This document shows, one piece after another, positions 7,803 through 16,866 of a stretch of DNA of 64,000 nucleotides. Positions within the stretch are counted from its first letter, which is position 1. Each line of letters opens with the position of its first letter. The DNA lies in NCBI GenBank assembly GCA_021778015.1, contig JAJYCX010000006.1, forward strand, positions 1 to 64,000, given 5' to 3'. The notes beneath the pieces are model-generated. The model worked only from the letters and a program-made list of their open reading frames with translations, made no database searches and had not been told where the DNA came from. Origin of the DNA: Pseudomonadota bacterium. Its GTDB lineage: Bacteria; Pseudomonadota; Gammaproteobacteria; UBA1113. The translations under genes were made by a program, and so were the position numbers.

Positions 7803-8981
7803 ATGCCTGATTATTTAGCACGAACTATAGAAGATGAGCTCAAAAAAATGGCTAATCTGTATCCAGTCATTACTTTGACTGGCCCAAGACAATCCGGTAA
7901 GACAACCGTATTACGGCATTTGTTTCCAGATAAACCTTATTATAATCTGGAGTCTCCCGATATATTACAAGTTATCCAAAGTGATCCTAGAGGTTTTTTG
8001 CGTGAAAATCACAAAGGTGCTATTTTGGATGAAATTCAAAAATATCCCGAACTGGTTTCATATCTACAAGCGGATGTTGATGAAAATGAAAATACGGGCC
8101 GTTTTATTTTAAGCGGTAGTGAGAATTTGAGTTTATCGCACACGGTGTCACAAACATTGGCTGGCCGGACTGCCATGTTGTTACTATATCCGCTTAGCAT
8201 AGAAGAATTGCGAAAAGTTACTCTGGCGTTTGATGCTAATGATTATATCTATTCCGGGTTTTATCCACGAACCTATAAAAAACATATATCACCGACGATA
8301 ATGTACAGAGACTATTTACAAACTTATGTAGAGCGAGATGTACGGCAATTAAGTGCTATTAAAGATTTATCTTTATTTCAAAAATTTTTGGTTATTTGTG
8401 CAGGCAGAATAGGGCAAATGTTAAATTACAATGCTGTGGCCAATGAAGTAGGCGTTTCTAATAACACTATTAAACAATGGTTATCTGTATTAGAAGCTTC
8501 TTATGTTATTACTCTGTTGAGGCCATACTATAATAACATTAATAAAAGAGTGGTAAAATCTCCTAAACTCTATTTTGTTGATGTCGGTCTTGCTTCTTTT
8601 CTATTAGGAATCCATACTGTTCAACAGGTAAAAAGAGATCCACTGCGAGGAGCCTTGTTTGAAAACTTGGTCGTGATGGACCTCATCAAGATGTTTACGC
8701 ATAGAGGTAAATTGCCTAGTTTATACTATTATCGCGATAATAATCAAAATGAAGTTGATGTGCTCATTAAAACACATGATGATATTGTGCCGATAGAAAT
8801 CAAATCTTCAGAAACTTTACATCCTCAATTTGCTAAAGGGCTAAACTATTTCAATAAAATGGTAGGAAGAATGCCGCAAGGGTATATTGTTTACGGGGGT
8901 TCTGAGGTCATCTCCAATATGCAAGGATACCGGATCTTGAATTATAGAAACCTAAATACATTATCGGAGATCTTTGAATAG
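7803..8981 (+). CDS. AAA-family ATPase with DUF4143 C-terminal domain
   Basis: 392 aa. The N-terminal ATPase has Walker A GPRQSGKTT near residue 27 and Walker B ILDEIQKYPE. The C-terminal DUF4143 domain ends with a PD-(D/E)XK-like signature: EVDVLI followed by PIEIKSS. Members are scattered widely in bacteria and archaea, often horizontally, and their function is poorly known; some are thought to act in defence or conflict. The stop is 3 bp before the PhzF-like ORF, suggesting co-transcription. ATG codons at 7800 and 7803 are both possible; the spacing from AAGG favours 7803. A perfect palindrome directly precedes it. Confidence 0.85.
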   Translation: MPDYLARTIEDELKKMANLYPVITLTGPRQSGKTTVLRHLFPDKPYYNLESPDILQVIQSDPRGFLRENHKGAILDEIQKYPELVSYLQADVDENENTGRFILSGSENLSLSHTVSQTLAGRTAMLLLYPLSIEELRKVTLAFDANDYIYSGFYPRTYKKHISPTIMYRDYLQTYVERDVRQLSAIKDLSLFQKFLVICAGRIGQMLNYNAVANEVGVSNNTIKQWLSVLEASYVITLLRPYYNNINKRVVKSPKLYFVDVGLASFLLGIHTVQQVKRDPLRGALFENLVVMDLIKMFTHRGKLPSLYYYRDNNQNEVDVLIKTHDDIVPIEIKSSETLHPQFAKGLNYFNKMVGRMPQGYIVYGGSEVISNMQGYRILNYRNLNTLSEIFE

Positions 8982-8984
8982 GAC

Positions 8985-9785
8985 ATGACAACCATACCCG
9001 TATATCATATAGATGCCTTTACCACACAACGGTTTGCGGGCAATCCCGCCGCAGTTTGCCCTTTAACGGAATGGCTGGCAGACGACATCCTGCTGAAAAT
9101 CGCGCAAGAAAACAATTTATCGGAAACAGCATTCATAGTCCCTAGTGCAGAAGGTTATCATTTGCGTTGGTTTTCGCCCCAGGCGGAAATGGTTTTATGT
9201 GGACATGGTACTTTGGCTACGGCCTTTGTGGTCTTCCATTTTTTAAAGCCACACTTAACTAAAATTCAGTTTCAATCCTTAAGTGGTGTATTAACTGTGA
9301 CACGACAAGATACGTTACTGACTATGGACTTTCCTAAGGTAGAGTATAGCCCTTGCTCTATGCCAGATTATATTATCGCCGGATTGAATGTTAAACCTGT
9401 GGAGTTTTATCGTTCACAAAAATATTTAGCCGTATTGGAAAATGAAACACAAGTCAGGCATCTATCTTTAAACCTAAATGCATTTTCTGAAATGGATTTG
9501 GCGGGACTAGTCGTTACTGCTAAAAGCGATGATGAACAATACGATTTTGTATCACGTTATTTTACGCCCAAAATTCCACGCATTGAAGATGCCGTCACCG
9601 GCGCAACGCATTGCGCTTTAGCACCTTATTGGGGGAAGCGATTCAATAAGATTAAATTGTTAGCAAAACAATTGTCTGCGCGCGGTGGTGAAATGCATTG
9701 TGAATTGCGTGGGGATAGAGTGTTTTTGTCGGGCCATGCGGTGTTGTATATGAAAGGAGATATTTATTGTTCAACAACTGACTGA
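8985..9785 (+). CDS. PhzF-family isomerase/epimerase-like protein
   Basis: 266 aa. The N-terminal family motif is HIDAFTTQRFAGNPAAVC, followed by the segment NNLSETAFI, whose Glu corresponds to the catalytic acid of PhzF. It has the typical duplicated hotdog-like layout, with RWFSPQAEMVLCGHGTLA in the first half and AVTGATHCALAPYW in the second. No other phenazine genes are present, so the substrate is unknown; family members act on small metabolites. It lies 3 bp after the DUF4143 ATPase. Confidence 0.88.
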   Translation: MTTIPVYHIDAFTTQRFAGNPAAVCPLTEWLADDILLKIAQENNLSETAFIVPSAEGYHLRWFSPQAEMVLCGHGTLATAFVVFHFLKPHLTKIQFQSLSGVLTVTRQDTLLTMDFPKVEYSPCSMPDYIIAGLNVKPVEFYRSQKYLAVLENETQVRHLSLNLNAFSEMDLAGLVVTAKSDDEQYDFVSRYFTPKIPRIEDAVTGATHCALAPYWGKRFNKIKLLAKQLSARGGEMHCELRGDRVFLSGHAVLYMKGDIYCSTTD

Positions 9786-9848
9786 AAAACCCTTTATATG
9801 TTAAGACCAGCACAACGTAGCAATTATCCAGGAAGGTGTTTGGCAATG

Positions 9849-9884
9849 AAAAAGAACACCATAAAATATTACGGTGTTCTTTTT
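9849..9884. terminator. Bidirectional terminator between convergent genes
   Basis: AAAAAGAACACC (9849-9860) and GGTGTTCTTTTT (9873-9884) form a perfect 12-bp stem with A/T-rich ends. It serves the PhzF-like gene (+) and the orphan gene (-), whose stop codon lies in the loop. Confidence 0.85.
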
Positions 9885-10858
9885 GTAAATATAACAGGAG
9901 GTGGAGTTGTATATTTCTCTTTCTCTTTTTGTTTTTCTATTCTGAATATCCGGTGAGTCGGCGTTGAAAACAGGCCCCCGCGTGTAATCGTTATAAACGA
10001 TACAGTCTTTTTTATAGAACCATTGGCCGACGAATTTGAGCGGTTGCCTTTTGTTGGATTAGATAGTGTCGTTAGAGATTCTTCTACAGTATCTTTAGGG
10101 AAATCATTGAACGATAAATTTGCGTTGCTGATTTCTGTTGAACTGGATGGCTGTTCTAGAGATTTCTTTTTATCTGTACCGGCGGCGATAAGTTTACCTG
10201 CAAACAGGTTGTCTGTTTGTGGAGAGAAGTTAACATTAGGTGTAGGGGTAAAACTTTTTTTAGGAAGGTGTAGTGGCGGTTGTGACCCAGCACGAGTAAA
10301 ACTATAATTTTGATAGTAATTGTCTAGTTCCTGTATAATTTCGTGTATTTCGCCAAAATATATCTCGTCCCCAGCGACTCTAATAGCTAAAGATGATTTA
10401 AAAGATCTGTGTAGATTCATTTTGAGATCGTGACATGGGAAGTGCTCTGATGACCCTTCTTTAAAAGTATCGGCGCACAGTTTTATTCTGGGATCTAGAT
10501 AAGCGATAGCGACGTAAACATTTTTTAATATTGAATTTAAGGAGCTATAAGACTTTTGGTCAAGAAGGGAGTCAAAGAATGTTCCGGCAACGATCCTGTT
10601 TTTTCCAGTCAGGCTTATGGCCATGCAAAATTGAGCAAGGCTGGCTAAAGCCTTTTTCTGTTCATCGCTACCATTTTCAAATCTCTCTGGTAAAGATTCT
10701 TGCTCTAATACACGTTCAATTTGCAGCAAGACTTCAGCCAGGAGTTCTTGCATAATTTGTATTGCTTGTATTTTACTGTTGGATTGAGACCCATCCACCT
10801 TAGGGAAATTCTGTCTTATGTAGTCTTTTAAAGCAATTAAACTTTTTTTAATAGTCAT
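9869..10858 (-). CDS. Orphan protein with helical N-terminus and disordered C-terminus
   Basis: 329 aa; I do not recognise a family. Residues 1-190 look helical (for example IMQELLAEVLLQIERVLEQE). Residues 195-329 are rich in Ser, Thr, Pro and Asn with little predicted structure and end in a Lys/Pro-rich tail. There is no signal peptide or transmembrane segment. AAGG lies 8 bp before ATG, in a context (AAGGTATATAAAATG) much like the starts of the ankyrin kinases. An ordered domain plus a disordered tail is common in translocated effectors, but that is only an inference here. It separates the ATPase/PhzF pair from rsmG. Confidence 0.6.
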   Translation of the reverse strand: MTIKKSLIALKDYIRQNFPKVDGSQSNSKIQAIQIMQELLAEVLLQIERVLEQESLPERFENGSDEQKKALASLAQFCMAISLTGKNRIVAGTFFDSLLDQKSYSSLNSILKNVYVAIAYLDPRIKLCADTFKEGSSEHFPCHDLKMNLHRSFKSSLAIRVAGDEIYFGEIHEIIQELDNYYQNYSFTRAGSQPPLHLPKKSFTPTPNVNFSPQTDNLFAGKLIAAGTDKKKSLEQPSSSTEISNANLSFNDFPKDTVEESLTTLSNPTKGNRSNSSANGSIKKTVSFITITRGGLFSTPTHRIFRIEKQKEKEKYTTPPPVIFTKRTP

Positions 10859-10881
10859 TTTATATACCTTGCTAATAATTT

Positions 10882-10910
10882 ATTTTATAAGAATGCAAGG
10901 AGAATTGTAA
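10882..10910 (-). promoter_or_regulatory. Putative promoter of the orphan gene
   Basis: Minus strand TTACAA (10910-10905), 17 bp, TAAAAT (10887-10882), a few bases upstream of the Shine-Dalgarno region of the gene starting at 10858. Confidence 0.45.
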
Positions 10911-10959
10911 CTGAAATCGACCATAAGTAAAAGCGGTTATAAACATGATTGCTGAAGCG

Positions 10960-11598
10960 TTATCGTATTATCACCACATGTCTTTCGCTCTGTAAAAAAG
11001 GTACGCTTAAGACTTTGACTTCTATAGAATAATTTTTTTCTATCGCTGCAATTTCTGGTTGTGGCCAGATGCCTTTCATGGCACAATAATAACCTTGCGG
11101 TGCGCGTAGATGCGCTGTGCATTGAACCATATCCTGTAATGAGGCAAAAGCGCGGCTAACGATGATATCGTATAAAACTGCAGGCTTATGATCTTCTACC
11201 CGTTGATGACACACTTCTACATTGTTTAGGGGTATTTCTCGTAACACGCGGCGGATGAATTGTGTCTTTTTAATTTGGCTATCGAGCAATACGAATTCAA
11301 TCTCGGGTAAGACTAAAGCCAACATAAAACCGGGTAATCCCGGTCCGGTGCCTACGTCTATACAACGTGCGCCGTGCAGAAAAGGGTATAAACTTAAACT
11401 ATCTAATACATGTTTGATGATCATGTCGCGCTTGTCTTTAATGGCAGTTAAGTTATAAGTTTTGTTCCAATGCGCTAAATAATCCACATACAACAATATC
11501 CTGTCTAATATTATTTGGGTCAAGGGAATATTGAGTTGCGCTATACCTTCTTTTAACAAATTGTCTAACTCAGCCAACGACCGTCTCCCGCAATTCAT
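10960..11598 (-). CDS. rsmG: 16S rRNA (guanine-N7) methyltransferase RsmG
   Basis: 212 aa. RsmG (GidB) methylates N7 of G527 of 16S rRNA. The fingerprint is [10 protein letters not shown] near the N-terminus and the SAM loop [12 protein letters not shown], followed by [11 protein letters not shown]. Its ATG at 11598 lies inside the 3' end of mnmG (29-bp overlap), so the two are co-translated. The order mnmG-rsmG-parA-parB is the usual origin-proximal arrangement, here interrupted between rsmG and parA by three unrelated genes. Confidence 0.96.
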   Translation of the reverse strand: MNCGRRSLAELDNLLKEGIAQLNIPLTQIILDRILLYVDYLAHWNKTYNLTAIKDKRDMIIKHVLDSLSLYPFLHGARCIDVGTGPGLPGFMLALVLPEIEFVLLDSQIKKTQFIRRVLREIPLNNVEVCHQRVEDHKPAVLYDIIVSRAFASLQDMVQCTAHLRAPQGYYCAMKGIWPQPEIAAIEKNYSIEVKVLSVPFLQSERHVVIIR

Positions 11599-13468
11599 TC
11601 AGCAATTGTCTTTTGCGCAAATAAATCTGTAAGATGGAAATGGCGGCTGGTGTAACGCCGGGAATGCGGCTGGCTTGATCTAAATTTTCTGGTTGTTGTG
11701 CCGATAATTTTTCTTGTATTTCCTTAGACAGACCAGAAATATAAGTATAGTTTATATTAGTGGGTATCTTCATTTGATTATGGCGTTTTACTCTGGCGAT
11801 TTCATCGCTTTGTCTAGAAATATAACCTTCATATTTAGCTTGTATTTCAATTTGTTCGATGACGGCTTCGTCGCTCAATTCTAGAGCTAGAATATCCTTT
11901 AAATTAGCCATGCTGACTTCAGGGCGTTTCAGCAATTGCATCACGGATGCCTCACGCGTTATCTCTATATTTAAAATGTCTTGTAAACGAGTGGCTTCTT
12001 CCGTTTGTGGCTGAATGTAGCGTTTATTCAGTTGTTGTTGCGTGTGCGTAATAGCGGCTTTTTTAGCACAAAAAACCTGCCAACGCGCATCATCGACTAA
12101 ACCCAATTCACGGCCTTTTTCGGTCAAACGTAGATCGGCATTGTCTTCGCGCAATAATAAGCGAAATTCAGCGCGACTGGTAAACATACGATAAGGCTCT
12201 GTGGTGCCTAAGGTAATGAGATCGTCGATCAACACGCCTATGTAGGCTTCATCGCGACGCGGTGTCCAAGATGGTAAGTCTTTGGCTTTGCGTGCGGCAT
12301 TTAAGCCAGCGATAAGTCCTTGAGCGCCGGCTTCTTCATAACCGGTGGTGCCATTGATTTGTCCTGCTAAAAATAAACCGGCTAAGGTTTTACTTTCCAA
12401 AGAGGGGTGTAAATTACGTGGGTCTAAATAATCGTATTCTATAGCATAACCCGGACGCGTAATATGCGCGTTTTCAAAACCACGAATGGATTGCACCAAA
12501 GCAATTTGTGTTTCAAACGATAAACTGGTGGAAATGCCATTAGGATAAATTTCCATACTGTTTAAGCCTTCGGGCTCTATAAAAATTTGATGTGAATCGC
12601 GATCGGCGAAACGCACAATTTTATCTTCTATAGAAGGGCAGTAACGTGGCCCTACGCCTTCGATTACGCCAGTGTAAAGTGGCGAAGCGCCTAAACCTAG
12701 TCGAATGATATCGTGGGTTTTTGCATTGGTATGCGTGATATAGCAAGAGACTTGCTGTGGATGCATCTCGCGGTTGCCCATAAAAGAAAACACGGGCATG
12801 GGTGTATCGCCGGGTTGTTCTAATAAGCCTTCGTAATTAATGCTGCGTCTATCGATGCGCGGTGGCGTGCCGGTTTTTAAGCGGCCTATAGGCAAAGATA
12901 ATTCGTGTAAACGCACTGCTAAAGCATTAGCGGGTGGATCCCCCGCACGACCGCCTTGGTATTGACTGAGACCAATATGGATCTTGCCCCCTAAAAATGT
13001 ACCTGTGGTTAACACTACAGTGCGTCCTTGGAAGGAAATGCCCATTTGGGTCTTAACGCCATGGACTACATTATCCGTTACCAGTAGATCGTCCACAGCC
13101 TGTTGAAATAACGTGAGATTAGGCGTGTTTTCTAATAGATGACGCATGTGGTGTTTGTAGAGTTCGCGATCCACTTGTGCCCGAGTAGCGCGCACGGCTG
13201 GGCCTTTGCTGGCATTCAACACTCGAAATTGTATCCCGGCCTTGTCGGTAGCCAAGGCCATAGCGCCCCCCAAGGCGTCGATTTCTTTCATTAATTGGCT
13301 TTTGCCTATGCCGCCCATGGCAGGATTACAGGACATTTGTCCCAAAGTTTCTATATTGTGCGTTAATAATAAGGTGTTAGCGCCCAGGCGTGCGGCTGCT
13401 AAGGCTGCCTCACAGCCTGCATGCCCTCCACCGACGACGATGACATCGAAAATTTCTTTTAAAATCAT
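11570..13468 (-). CDS. mnmG: tRNA uridine-5-carboxymethylaminomethyl modification enzyme MnmG
   Basis: 632 aa, full length. The FAD-binding Rossmann motif is [14 protein letters not shown], followed by [13 protein letters not shown] and [11 protein letters not shown]. MnmG works with MnmE to place cmnm5 or nm5 groups on wobble U34 of tRNAs. The C-terminal region (about 550-632) is the MnmE/tRNA-binding helical part. No strong Shine-Dalgarno sequence is seen before the ATG. Confidence 0.97.
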   Translation of the reverse strand: MILKEIFDVIVVGGGHAGCEAALAAARLGANTLLLTHNIETLGQMSCNPAMGGIGKSQLMKEIDALGGAMALATDKAGIQFRVLNASKGPAVRATRAQVDRELYKHHMRHLLENTPNLTLFQQAVDDLLVTDNVVHGVKTQMGISFQGRTVVLTTGTFLGGKIHIGLSQYQGGRAGDPPANALAVRLHELSLPIGRLKTGTPPRIDRRSINYEGLLEQPGDTPMPVFSFMGNREMHPQQVSCYITHTNAKTHDIIRLGLGASPLYTGVIEGVGPRYCPSIEDKIVRFADRDSHQIFIEPEGLNSMEIYPNGISTSLSFETQIALVQSIRGFENAHITRPGYAIEYDYLDPRNLHPSLESKTLAGLFLAGQINGTTGYEEAGAQGLIAGLNAARKAKDLPSWTPRRDEAYIGVLIDDLITLGTTEPYRMFTSRAEFRLLLREDNADLRLTEKGRELGLVDDARWQVFCAKKAAITHTQQQLNKRYIQPQTEEATRLQDILNIEITREASVMQLLKRPEVSMANLKDILALELSDEAVIEQIEIQAKYEGYISRQSDEIARVKRHNQMKIPTNINYTYISGLSKEIQEKLSAQQPENLDQASRIPGVTPAAISILQIYLRKRQLLNELRETVVG

Positions 13469-13617
13469 AGGAGTAGTACAAAACCTTCATATAGGGTGGT
13501 AATAATTAGGTCATATTATACCTGAGCTTTGGTCATAGTTAAATGTTTAGGGGAGAGATGGACTTTTATACCCGGAAAAGTAAGATTTTTACACAAAAAT
13601 GGCTTGAGAGGACCTTT

Positions 13618-13650
13618 CTTAAGAATATCTTAAGGGTTAGATGATATAAT
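13618..13650 (+). promoter_or_regulatory. PmrA-box-like element and -10 box of ankyrin kinase 1
   Basis: CTTAAG (13618-13623), 5 bp, CTTAAG (13629-13634), then 10 bp to a perfect TATAAT (13645-13650). The two half-sites 5 bp apart match the known PmrA (BasR) box, YTTAA[GT]-N5-YTTAA[GT], in the -35 region. In Legionella and Coxiella, PmrA activates many Dot/Icm effector genes. Direct control here is inference. Confidence 0.65.
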
Positions 13651-13692
13651 ACCGTCTGTTCGTAAAAACAAATTATAGTGAAGGTGTATAAA

Positions 13693-16674
13693 ATGTCTGC
13701 TAATTTTCCTACAGTAACAGTAGATGGGAAAGATTATTCCCTTTTAGTCGTGAAAACAGAGTCCGAGCTGGAATTCGAGCCCGAATCTGAGCTGGAATCT
13801 GGGCCTAAACGCAAGTCTAAGTCCAAAAATCGGTATTTTCTCCTAGATGAGAGTAAGAAACTCGGTGAGGGTGGCTATGGTGTAGTATATGAGGCTTATG
13901 AATGTCTACAGATTGAAGAATTGCAGTATCAGCTAATAACACCCTCCGACAAACCTTTGGCGGCCAAAATTGAAAAAAAATGTAACGCCAACACGCTAGA
14001 GCAACGTAAAGCAGAGGCTAAAATTCAATCTAAGCTTTTTGATACTGCTGTATATCCTATGACGAATGGCGGCATAGTGACAATTATGCCCAAGATGGGT
14101 AAGAGTCTCGATAGTTTTATCGAAACAGAGGAATTTAAAAAACTAACTTTAAGTCAGCGTTTAGAGTTGGCTACTTTGGTTGCTCAAACCTACGCGGAAT
14201 TTCATGCTAGGCGCTATCACTGGGTGAATGGTAAACTTAAGCTCCGAGATGGCCTGAGCCATACCGATTTAAAGCCAAGCAATTTTCTTGTAAACATAAG
14301 ATATGCAGATGATGATGTACAGCACGAGAGCCCCATCTTTGAGTGTAACATTATTGACTTTGCCGATCTCAGGATGAGAACAGATATTACAACTGCCCCA
14401 GAATGCATACGTGAGAAGAAAGTTGACCACTCATTGGATAATACCTTAGAGATGGAAACATTTTCCTTAACTTCTCTGATTGCACCCATCTTGGGTGAAA
14501 CAGAGGTGTTTAAAAACAGAGAGAGTAACTGGAATATTGGGGGCCAATTTAGTCTGGATAACATGCAAAAATATCTTGAAGAAGAAGGCGAAAAATTGGG
14601 TCTTAAAGCAGAAATGCAAATTGTCAGTGATATGGTTCAATCTATGCAAGAAAATAACCCAGCCTTAAGACCCAGTGATCTTGCTATTGTTAAAGTGTTG
14701 AATACTGCTCGATTGGCGGCGTTACGTAAAGAACGTAACGAACCGGATGACGTGGATGTAGAAGCAATAAATATTGAAGTATTCTTTGCGGAAATTAAAG
14801 CCGGGAATTTAGAATATATAAGTGAAAAGTTTAATTCAGAGCTACTGGCAGAATTAGATATAGAAGGCTTAACTCCACTGGGTGTTGCAGTTAAATATGG
14901 TAAATGTGATATTGCGCAATTCTTACTTGAAAAGTATGGCGATGAAGAAAAAGAAGCCGCCGTGCGACAAACTGACGGCAATGGCAGAACCTTGTTGCAT
15001 CTGGCTATTTTGGCAAAGAGAGTTGATTTGATCCAGTTACTATTAGCGAATGGTGCTGATGCGAATGGAAAAGATGCAGATAATAGAACACCATTGCATT
15101 GTGCTCTTTCAATGCGCTGTGGTCTTGATATCGTGCAGGTTTTACTAAATAAAAGTGCTGATGTTAACGCAAAAAATAATCATAATAAACTCCCAGTGGA
15201 AGCGGCTATTGCCAATGCCTGTAATCTGGATGTGGTGGAATGTTTAATAAACAAAACTCCTGGATATAACGATAAAAACAATATAGCGCTTCAAGAAAAG
15301 TTGTTCTTTTTAGCCGTTAAGTCCGGGTCACTATTATTAGTGAAACGTTTTTGGAACAAAAAGTTTAGAGAGATAAAAGATCCCCGTTCATTCTCACCCT
15401 TACATATTGCCGTCTTGGAAGGCCATGTGGCTATAACAGAATTTTTGATTCAAAAAGGGGTTGATCTGGAAGCGAGAACTGCTAAAGGGCTTACGCCATT
15501 GCATTGCGCTGCCATGGCTGGGCAACTGGAGGTGGCAAAGCTCTTGCTTTATAGAGGAGCGGATCGTGGCAAGAAAGATGCAAGCAAGAAGAAATTTCAT
15601 GAACTAACCGACTCTAGTGGCAATACTTTGCTGCATTTAGCAATTATAGAAAAAGATACTAAATTGGTAAGGCTTCTTCTTGAAGAAGGAGCGGATATTG
15701 ATGCTCTAGATAGACATAAAAGAACCCCTCTGCACTTGGCTGCAAGCTACGGTAATCTTGAACTAATACAACTTCTTTTAAAAAACAATGCGGATCCTAA
15801 TAAAGAGGATTCTTATGGAAGAAAATTTCATGAACTAGAATATAAGAAAAATAACACATTGTTACATTTTGCAATTTGCAAGAGTAACGTTGAACTAGCG
15901 AAAAAGTTGATTGCATTGGGCGCGGATGTCAATGCGAGAAATGACCAAAACATAACACCATTGCATCTAGCCATTCTTCAGAACAATGCTGAATTAGTGA
16001 ATGCATGCATTGGAAAATTTGTCGATTTTAATGTGCTAGACCATAGCAGTAACACTTTATTGCATCATGCGGTTGATGCTGGAAACATGGAATTGGTGTC
16101 TGACCTTCTACAAAGAGGGGTAAATGTTGAACAAAGAAATTCTGATGGGAAAAGATTTTATGAGTTAAAGCCCAACGATTTTGCCTATCTACGCATGGCG
16201 GTAATAAAAGGACATGTTAAACTGACTGAATCGTTGCTCCAGCATAACCCAGATCTTATCAAGGAAAAACATTCAAAAACGGGATGCACAATATTACATA
16301 TTGCAATTCAATCGGGCAATCCTGAATTAGTAGAGGTGTTGCTTAAGGCTGGTGCCAATGTTTCAGCACGAGATAAACAGGGCAATATGCCACTACACTA
16401 TGCAGCACACCAGAATAACCTTGAATTGGTACGTATCTTGCTGCGGCACGGTGCAAAAGTTGATGTAAAAAATAATAAGGGCGTTACTCCACTGTATTTG
16501 TGCATAAAGAATAAAGGAAGCGAGGAAATGAAGAATCTGCTTTTTGCCGCAGAAGCTAGGCAAGCAAATAATCTATATAGCCTCTTTAATTGCTCAAAGC
16601 CAAATGGTTCTGTAGAAGCTCAGGCCGGTTCGGTTATCCGTAGAAAATTAACCCCTGCCTCTCCGGCTGCCTAA
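13693..16674 (+). CDS. Ankyrin-repeat Ser/Thr protein kinase 1
   Basis: 993 aa. Eukaryote-like kinase domain at about residues 40-300: glycine loop GEGGYGVVYE near 58-66, ATP Lys92 (LAAK), catalytic loop H190-T-D192-LKPSN, metal motif D222-F-A224 and a TAPEC segment. The catalytic Asp and Lys are present, but HRD is HTD and DFG is DFA. About 16 ankyrin repeats follow (about 390-955), for example GNMPLHYAAHQNNLELVRIL. The frame is open to a GTG at 13678, but AAGGTG 6 bp before ATG 13693 fixes the start. A PmrA-box-like promoter precedes it. First of three tandem paralogues; most likely a secreted effector that phosphorylates a host protein (inference). Confidence 0.88.
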   Translation: MSANFPTVTVDGKDYSLLVVKTESELEFEPESELESGPKRKSKSKNRYFLLDESKKLGEGGYGVVYEAYECLQIEELQYQLITPSDKPLAAKIEKKCNANTLEQRKAEAKIQSKLFDTAVYPMTNGGIVTIMPKMGKSLDSFIETEEFKKLTLSQRLELATLVAQTYAEFHARRYHWVNGKLKLRDGLSHTDLKPSNFLVNIRYADDDVQHESPIFECNIIDFADLRMRTDITTAPECIREKKVDHSLDNTLEMETFSLTSLIAPILGETEVFKNRESNWNIGGQFSLDNMQKYLEEEGEKLGLKAEMQIVSDMVQSMQENNPALRPSDLAIVKVLNTARLAALRKERNEPDDVDVEAINIEVFFAEIKAGNLEYISEKFNSELLAELDIEGLTPLGVAVKYGKCDIAQFLLEKYGDEEKEAAVRQTDGNGRTLLHLAILAKRVDLIQLLLANGADANGKDADNRTPLHCALSMRCGLDIVQVLLNKSADVNAKNNHNKLPVEAAIANACNLDVVECLINKTPGYNDKNNIALQEKLFFLAVKSGSLLLVKRFWNKKFREIKDPRSFSPLHIAVLEGHVAITEFLIQKGVDLEARTAKGLTPLHCAAMAGQLEVAKLLLYRGADRGKKDASKKKFHELTDSSGNTLLHLAIIEKDTKLVRLLLEEGADIDALDRHKRTPLHLAASYGNLELIQLLLKNNADPNKEDSYGRKFHELEYKKNNTLLHFAICKSNVELAKKLIALGADVNARNDQNITPLHLAILQNNAELVNACIGKFVDFNVLDHSSNTLLHHAVDAGNMELVSDLLQRGVNVEQRNSDGKRFYELKPNDFAYLRMAVIKGHVKLTESLLQHNPDLIKEKHSKTGCTILHIAIQSGNPELVEVLLKAGANVSARDKQGNMPLHYAAHQNNLELVRILLRHGAKVDVKNNKGVTPLYLCIKNKGSEEMKNLLFAAEARQANNLYSLFNCSKPNGSVEAQAGSVIRRKLTPASPAA

Positions 16675-16815
16675 AAGTTAAGTCAAAAACCTACGCGACG
16701 AAGTCGGGGATCCAGTTTCAAATCAAGTTTTTCCTGGATCCCCGACTTCGTCGAGGATGACAACGTTTTAGTACTGTGTTCGTAGAAAGCATTGCTCTCG
16801 CATTTTGAAGTGTAA
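16675..16815. repeat. Repeat family B (copy B1), with perfect 20-bp inverted repeat
   Basis: CGACGAAGTCGGGGATCCAG (16696-16715) and its exact reverse complement (16734-16753) flank an 18-bp centre. The following part to 16810 (ACAACGTTTTAGTACTG... to the reverse of CTTCAA) recurs inverted at 28468 and 58354. It lies between kinases 1 and 2 and may terminate kinase 1. Confidence 0.75.
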
Positions 16816-16866
16816 TGAGTATATATCGTTTGTTCTCAAAAAAATAAATAAGTGAAGGTGTCTAAA

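Noticed and set aside
16696..16753. CRISPR array or attachment site at palindromic repeats
   Set aside because: Repeats are dispersed single or paired units without regular spacers, and no cas or integrase gene is nearby.
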